Shown here: positions 4,338-7,753 of the stretch, piece by piece | How the letters are laid out: every line of letters starts with the position of its first letter | Position numbering within the stretch: position 1 is the first letter of the stretch | Assembly: GCA_001001625.1 (NCBI GenBank) | Contig: LCKU01000024.1 | Location: 1 to 7,753 of the forward strand | Direction of reading: 5' to 3' | Source of the DNA: Parcubacteria group bacterium GW2011_GWA2_45_30 | Lineage (GTDB): Bacteria > Patescibacteriota > Minisyncoccia > Sungbacterales > HO2-52-23 | DNA: 7,753 nucleotides | Translations under genes and position numbers: made by a program | The notes under the pieces: model-generated | What the model was told of the DNA's origin: nothing | Seen by the model: the letters and a program-made list of their open reading frames with translations, nothing else | Database searches by the model: none

Positions 4338-5705
4338 TTATTTCTTAAGTTTCGCTTTCAAAAAGTCAATCAATTTCTCCTGCGAAATTGTTTCCTGAAT
4401 TCCGGATCCCACTTCGCGCACGATAATCGTATCATCCAGCGCTTCTTTCTGTCCCATGATAAGCGCAAATTTTGCTTCCGCTTTTTCAGCAAGTTTTAAC
4501 TGCGATTTTATGGAATCGCGGCTCAGCGATTCTTTCACCTCAATTTCTCCGTTGCGCAATGTCTCCATCAACGCCAAACTTTTACGCTTGGCCAAATCTC
4601 CTAAATGAGTCAAATATATGATTGGTTTTTGAGCGCCAACCAGCCGCCGGCGCGATAAAAATGCAATCAGTCGATCAACATACAATTCAAATCCCACAGC
4701 TTCAACACGCTTGCCGAAGATAAGTTCGGCCGCCCTGGTGCACCCGCCGCCCTCGCCAATTATGATCGCGGTTTCATGATCCGCGCCAGACAAAATACCG
4801 CTTTCACTCGCGACATCGCCTTTTACTCCGTTATCATCTACCACTGCCGCAGGTATCGGCTTCTCTTTGGCCTTGCCGGAAAACTCAAAAATTAGAGTGT
4901 TAAACCATAAGCCATCGCGGAAAAACCGCGGATCCAAATAATACGGAATTTTCAGCTCATCCAAAAATTCCAAAAATCCGCGCAGTTGTTTTTTACACTG
5001 GTCGCACAAAAAATCAAGAACTTGGGGGGTGTGTTTGGCAAAAATTTTACATTTCTCATCCGCGCAAGACAAGGCCCGCACCGGACGCGATTTGGCTGCC
5101 TTACGGCAACTACGGCAAAGTCGCGCGGCACGTGAACGAAAATATGCGGCTAATGCCGACCGGAACGAAGGATAACAAGACACGCAACCAATCGCATTTA
5201 CCCGCAATTCCAGGTCTCCCACATCCACGCCGATGCCATCTAAAATCTTCCAGATAATTTGCACTATTTCGGCGGCTGCCACCGGTCCCTCTTCCCCCGC
5301 CATTAGCAAACCGCATTCATACCGGCCATGCAGTGTCGCATCGCGCCGGGATTCGGCAAAAAAAACTTCTCCCTCAAAAGCAAGCTTCACCGGTTGGGGC
5401 CTATCACTCATCTTATGGGAAATATATGCGCGTAACGCGGACAAAATGCCCGATACCCGGAGCATATAGTCGTTGTCCAGCCCGCAACGGCACTGCACCG
5501 GGATCCGCTCATCCAAAAAACCGGCTTTAATCAGGGGTAAAAATTGGCGGTACCGTTCAAACGGCGGAGTAAAAATCGGTTCAAATCCGTAGTATTCTGC
5601 CAAAGAACCGAATTTTTTTTGCAGCTTTGCATAAATTTCCTCGCGCGCCGGCAAACGGTCCAGCGAGGCAATTATATCTTTTTCTTGAGATTTTTGTTTA
5701 GACAT
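4338..5705 (-). CDS. HisRS-like class II synthetase with eroded active site
   Basis: This 455-residue protein follows the whole layout of histidyl-tRNA synthetase: a class II catalytic core (about 15-350), a middle part with four Cys pairs (174/177, 197/200, 214/219, 234/237), motif 3 with GFELYVDRL (338-346, Arg345 kept), and the HisRS anticodon-binding domain (about 360-455, with SIKSQLKLAEKAEAKFALIMG). Key histidine and ATP contacts differ from the family: LRPEGT becomes LRVSGI (82-87), the motif 2 FRxE becomes FFAE (115-118) with the following REFHQ lost after GRY, RGLDYY becomes RDGLWF (263-268), and GGGRYD becomes GGGCTR (319-324). It may be a non-charging paralog or a very divergent enzyme. 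I chose the ATG at 5705; an upstream ATG would add 64 residues made of repeat sequence and the end of lepB. Confidence 0.85.
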   Translation of the reverse strand: MSKQKSQEKDIIASLDRLPAREEIYAKLQKKFGSLAEYYGFEPIFTPPFERYRQFLPLIKAGFLDERIPVQCRCGLDNDYMLRVSGILSALRAYISHKMSDRPQPVKLAFEGEVFFAESRRDATLHGRYECGLLMAGEEGPVAAAEIVQIIWKILDGIGVDVGDLELRVNAIGCVSCYPSFRSALAAYFRSRAARLCRSCRKAAKSRPVRALSCADEKCKIFAKHTPQVLDFLCDQCKKQLRGFLEFLDELKIPYYLDPRFFRDGLWFNTLIFEFSGKAKEKPIPAAVVDDNGVKGDVASESGILSGADHETAIIIGEGGGCTRAAELIFGKRVEAVGFELYVDRLIAFLSRRRLVGAQKPIIYLTHLGDLAKRKSLALMETLRNGEIEVKESLSRDSIKSQLKLAEKAEAKFALIMGQKEALDDTIIVREVGSGIQETISQEKLIDFLKAKLKK

Positions 5706-5710
5706 AAATC

Positions 5711-5791
5711 GCGAACAGCGCAAACAGTAGCGAACAGCGCTAACAGTTTTTCTGTTCGTGCTGTTCGTATATAAACTGTTCGTGCTGTTAA
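5711..5791. repeat. GAACAG-word nested palindrome between lepB and the HisRS-like gene
   Basis: The inner arms CGAACAGCGCTAACAG (5731-5746) and CTGTTCGTGCTGTTCG (5752-5767) pair at 14 of 16 positions around a TTTTT loop. A second pair of arms outside them (about 5714-5727 and 5776-5789) repeats the same word and pairs at 13 of 14 positions with one G-T. The nested structure nearly fills the 89-base gap. On the minus strand it could end lepB transcription, but no T-run follows. Confidence 0.85.
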
Positions 5792-5794
5792 TGC

Positions 5795-6397
5795 CTAATA
5801 AGAAACTGAATAGTCCGGCATAAATCCGAATCTCTTGGGCGGAAGTACCCGGAAAAACGCGCGGCCCACGATCAGCTTCCGAGGGAGAATGCCCCATACT
5901 CGCGAGTCGGAACTGGCATCCCGGTTATCTCCCAACACAAAATATTCATCCTCGCCCAGCGTTGTACGCATGTCCGGCCGGGTGGGCCGATCCGGCGGCA
6001 TAAGATAAGATTCTTGTAGCGTGAAACCCTGTTCATATTCTTTATTAATAATCCGCACCGCGCCGCCCGTAAGTTGCACTATGTCTCCGGGCAACCCGAT
6101 AATACGTTTAATAAAATATTGTCTCGGATCTCTGGGATAATGGAAAATAATGGTCTCCCCGCGCTCGGGCTCGCGAAAATAATAAGACGCCTCGTCCACG
6201 ATCAGATATTGCCGGTCTTCAAAATTCGGCTCCATGGACGCGCCACGCACAATAAAGGGCTGAACAATAAAATAACGTATGGGAAGAACTATCAAAATCG
6301 AGGTTATAACAACTTTAGTGATATCCCATATTTCAACCCTCCAACCATGTTTGACATTTTCCTCGGGTAATATTCCCTCCGGGTTGCCTTCAATCAT
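5795..6397 (-). CDS. lepB: Signal peptidase I
   Basis: This 200-residue inner-membrane serine protease removes signal peptides from exported proteins. One N-terminal membrane span is visible (about 27-47, VVITSILIVLPIRYFIVQPF). The family boxes follow: GASMEPNF with the catalytic Ser54, the general base Lys97 in YFIKRIIGLPGD, and GDNRDASSDSRVWG (156-169). The length fits the short Gram-positive-like type with one anchor. A longer frame opens at 6448, but a TATAAT box lies inside that extension, 7 bases before the ATG at 6397, so I chose 6397. The first 20 or so residues are acidic and cytoplasmic. It is followed by the GAACAG palindrome and the HisRS-like gene. Family assignment is firm. Confidence 0.95.
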   Translation of the reverse strand: MIEGNPEGILPEENVKHGWRVEIWDITKVVITSILIVLPIRYFIVQPFIVRGASMEPNFEDRQYLIVDEASYYFREPERGETIIFHYPRDPRQYFIKRIIGLPGDIVQLTGGAVRIINKEYEQGFTLQESYLMPPDRPTRPDMRTTLGEDEYFVLGDNRDASSDSRVWGILPRKLIVGRAFFRVLPPKRFGFMPDYSVSY

Positions 6398-6433
6398 AAC
6401 TTGGATTATACTTGAAAAAGAATCAAGAAGCAA
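6398..6433 (-). promoter_or_regulatory. Promoter of lepB
   Basis: On the minus strand, a perfect TATAAT (6405-6410) stands 17 bases after a weak TTGCTT (6428-6433). Seven bases separate the -10 box from the lepB ATG at 6397, so the mRNA should start at or beside the start codon. This also decides the start, because a longer frame would begin upstream of the promoter. Confidence 0.65.
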
Positions 6434-6445
6434 GAAACTACTCAA

Positions 6446-6667
6446 CACTATGCATTTTGCTCAAGTGCTGCGGCGCAGACAAAATTTTATTCGGCATCAT
6501 ATGTTTCTCGGCAAGTCCTCGGCCGCTCCGGCGGCGGCCTGCGGGGTCGGGCAAACACTTCCGCTTCGCGGAAGACCAAGCTGTTTGCCCTCCCATTGCC
6601 TCGAACCGCATGATACCTCGCTTGGAGAACGATCGCGCCTAAATGAATTTCGCAAGAATGCATAGTG
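6446..6667. other. Rod-like three-way-junction fold between divergent lepB and pth (candidate structured RNA)
   Basis: The 222-base gap folds as one unit. CACTATGCATT with AATGCATAGTG (6446-6456/6657-6667) is 11 perfect pairs and continues by TTGC/GCAA past a bulge. Next come GGCGC/GCGCC (6472-6476/6635-6639), GGCATCAT/ATGATACC (6493-6500/6610-6617, one C-A on plus that becomes G-U on minus) and GGCAA/TTGCC (6510-6514/6596-6600). The centre carries two side hairpins: GGCCGC/GCGGCC (6521-6539) and GGGCAAAC/GTTTGCCC (6549-6590), capped by CTTCCGC-TTC-GCGGAAG. No protein explains it, and I could not match it to 6S, SRP, RNase P or tmRNA. No T-run marks an end. A palindromic mobile element is the alternative. 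Confidence 0.55.
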
Positions 6668-6680
6668 CCTCGCTTAATAT

Positions 6681-7250
6681 ATGATTCTTATTGTAGGCCT
6701 CGGAAATCCCGGAGATAAATTCCTCGGAACCCGACACAATATCGGACGCGAAACCGCACAATCAGCCGGGAAAAAAATCTATTTTCCGGAATTTAAGTTT
6801 GAAAAAAAATGGAACACCCAAATTTCTGAAAGGAAATTTGAAAAAACAAAAACGATACTACTTCTACCCGATACTTTTATGAATAAATCCGGGAACGCCG
6901 TGGGTCCGATCGCTAAATTTTATAAAATAAAATCCCAGGATATTATAATACTCCATGACGACGCCGACATTATGCTGGGCCGCGCCAAACTTTCTTTCGG
7001 CAAGCACTCGGCCGGGCACAAAGGCGTGGAGTCGGTAAAACGGGCACTGGGCACTCTTGATTTTTGGCGGCTCCGCATCGGCATTCAAAAAAAGAAACGG
7101 GTGGAGGCGAAAAAATTAGTGCTCCAAAAACTAAAGCCGGATGAACAAAAACAAATAAAAAAACTAGAGAAAAAAATTATGGAAGGGCTTGAAATGTTTG
7201 CCGCCGGAGAACAAGAAAAAGCAGTGGGAATAATTAACAAAAATATCTGA
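6681..7250 (+). CDS. pth: Peptidyl-tRNA hydrolase
   Basis: This 189-residue protein is a bacterial Pth, the cytosolic esterase that frees tRNA from peptidyl-tRNA dropped by stalled ribosomes. The length is usual. Family parts are ILIVGLGNPG with Asn9, TRHNIG with the catalytic His19, DTFMNKSGNAV with Asn68, HDDADIMLGRAKLSFG with Asp93, and SAGHKGVESV. Position 114, an Asn in the E. coli enzyme that helps hold the substrate, is Lys here (GHKG), and the residue group before TRHN is FLG rather than the usual Tyr-containing one. The lysine-rich tail (KKKRVEAKK and KKLEKK, about 147-170) probably aids tRNA contact. The ATG at 6681 directly begins the conserved strand. I see no clear promoter or Shine-Dalgarno sequence. 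Confidence 0.95.
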   Translation: MILIVGLGNPGDKFLGTRHNIGRETAQSAGKKIYFPEFKFEKKWNTQISERKFEKTKTILLLPDTFMNKSGNAVGPIAKFYKIKSQDIIILHDDADIMLGRAKLSFGKHSAGHKGVESVKRALGTLDFWRLRIGIQKKKRVEAKKLVLQKLKPDEQKQIKKLEKKIMEGLEMFAAGEQEKAVGIINKNI

Positions 7251-7252
7251 CG

Positions 7253-7314
7253 ATTGACATTTGACAATTGACTTTGATTTAACGCCGAATGTTAAATGTC
7301 AGATGTCAGATGTA
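7253..7314. repeat. TGACA-word palindrome between pth and the Mfd-like gene
   Basis: GACATTTGACA (7256-7266) pairs with TGTCAGATGTC (7297-7307) over 11 positions with one T-G, and TTTAAC with GTTAAA (7278-7283/7291-7296) closes the centre. The TGACA word recurs three times on the left and TGTCA-type words twice on the right. The right arm covers the Mfd-like start codon at 7303, so the fold could hide it if the two genes are co-transcribed. Confidence 0.8.
7268..7297 (+). promoter_or_regulatory. Weak candidate promoter of the Mfd-like gene
   Basis: TTGACT (7268-7273) and TTAAAT (7292-7297) are 18 bases apart on the plus strand, and 5 bases lie between the -10 box and the ATG at 7303, close to the leaderless spacing at three other genes here. 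The -10 match is only 4 of 6 and the TTGACA-like words belong to the palindrome, so chance is plausible. Confidence 0.35.
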
Positions 7315-7753
7315 ATAAGCGAACTGTTAATAGTAAGCATATCCCCCCAAAATCTGGAACGGGGCACTTTATGGTTTACAGAAAATCGCGATTCGATCAA
7401 ACGCGCGTTTGGCATCCATCCGTGGTGGCGCGACAATACGCTGTTTCTTGAAAAAGATCTGGCTATACGCCCAGCTGAAATTTTACGGCGCCTGACAGAT
7501 TTCGGGTACGAACGGAGTCATACCGTATCCGGCCAAGGACTTTTTGCCGTACGCGGAGGAATTATTGAAGTTTGGCCGATTAATACCGAAAAACCGTATC
7601 TCATTGAATTTGCCGGAAACATCATAGAAACCATTAAAGAGCGGGAAGAAAAGCCCGCCGAAGTCCGACTTCCTTTCTATCGAAGTCGGACTTCAATAGA
7701 AAAGTTGTCCCCGGGAAGTTATGTGGTGCATGTGGACCACGGCATCGGTATTT
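7303..7753 (+). CDS. mfd: Mfd-like transcription-repair coupling factor, N-terminal part (cut by window edge)
   Basis: The frame opens with ATG at 7303 and runs 150 codons to the window edge. It contains the UvrB-like domain 2 pattern LFAVRGGIIEVWP (80-92) and YLIEFAGNIIETI (99-111), then SPGSYVVHVDHGIGI (136-150), the start of the RNA-polymerase-interacting domain of Mfd, a translocase that removes stalled RNA polymerase and recruits UvrA. In E. coli Mfd roughly 290 residues separate these two parts; here about 25 do, and little precedes domain 2. The UvrA-binding region therefore seems shortened or partly missing, and the motor domains would lie beyond the edge. An in-frame stop at 7255 limits any upstream extension. 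No Shine-Dalgarno sequence is seen. Confidence 0.85.
   Translation, partial: MSDVISELLIVSISPQNLERGTLWFTENRDSIKRAFGIHPWWRDNTLFLEKDLAIRPAEILRRLTDFGYERSHTVSGQGLFAVRGGIIEVWPINTEKPYLIEFAGNIIETIKEREEKPAEVRLPFYRSRTSIEKLSPGSYVVHVDHGIGI
7660..7694. repeat. Perfect 13-base inverted repeat inside the Mfd-like gene
   Basis: GAAGTCCGACTTC (7660-7672) and its exact reverse complement GAAGTCGGACTTC (7682-7694) are separated by 9 bases. Each arm is itself palindromic around its middle base. The repeat encodes residues 120-131, in the shortened linker between domain 2 and the polymerase-interacting domain. A smaller GCGGG/CCCGC hairpin (7641-7658) lies just before it. Confidence 0.95.

Noticed and set aside
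5706..5897. 64-residue N-terminal extension of the HisRS-like protein
   Set aside because: It is encoded by the GAACAG palindrome and by the end of lepB in another frame; the family start fits the ATG at 5705.
6398..6448. Longer signal peptidase starting at 6448
   Set aside because: The extension contains the TATAAT promoter box, and the family start region fits 6397.
6279..6665. Rightward open frames across the lepB-pth gap
   Set aside because: They overlap the antisense of lepB and the structured region, and their products have no recognisable domain.

Overview
The window looks like a piece of a small, compact bacterial genome, most likely from the Patescibacteria (CPR, Parcubacteria-like). 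This is an inference from shortened or divergent housekeeping genes (an Mfd with a much reduced N-terminal part, a HisRS-like protein with an eroded active site, a 200-residue signal peptidase), short gene spacing, and gaps filled with short-word palindromes. No rRNA, tRNA or CRISPR array was found.

Layout. At the left edge, on the minus strand, 13 codons of a possible transposase run off the window. Then comes a leftward block: an antitoxin-like gene (828-1031) overlapping a RelE/ParE-type toxin (586-831) by 4 bases, followed 5 bases later by a YqeY/GatB-like gene (128-580). Upstream lies a leftward four-helix-like membrane protein (1164-1682) with a full-consensus promoter (TTGACA, 17 bases, TATAAT) and its own terminator. 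Next is a sodium:solute symporter gene (1855-3225) enclosed by nearly perfect 65-base inverted repeats. A leftward series follows: bS21 (3573-3800), a HIT-family hydrolase (3871-4215), a HisRS-like protein (4338-5705) and signal peptidase I (5795-6397). After a structured gap, two rightward genes end the window: peptidyl-tRNA hydrolase (6681-7250) and the start of an Mfd-like helicase (7303 to the edge).

How it fits together. Most genes serve translation and basic maintenance: bS21, YqeY, Pth, a HisRS relative, SPase I for protein export, Mfd for transcription-coupled repair. The toxin-antitoxin pair and the symporter cassette are the accessory parts. Several promoters place the -10 box only 5-7 bases before the ATG, so leaderless mRNAs are likely.

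The items most worth a second look are: the symporter cassette bounded by inverted repeats and a 10-base direct repeat; the HisRS-like protein that has lost key active-site motifs; two long rod-like foldable regions (3419-3567 and 6446-6667) that no coding gene explains; the gap palindromes, built from a different short word in different gaps; and the perfect 13-base inverted repeat in the shortened linker of the Mfd-like gene. I cannot tell from sequence alone whether any of these is undescribed.
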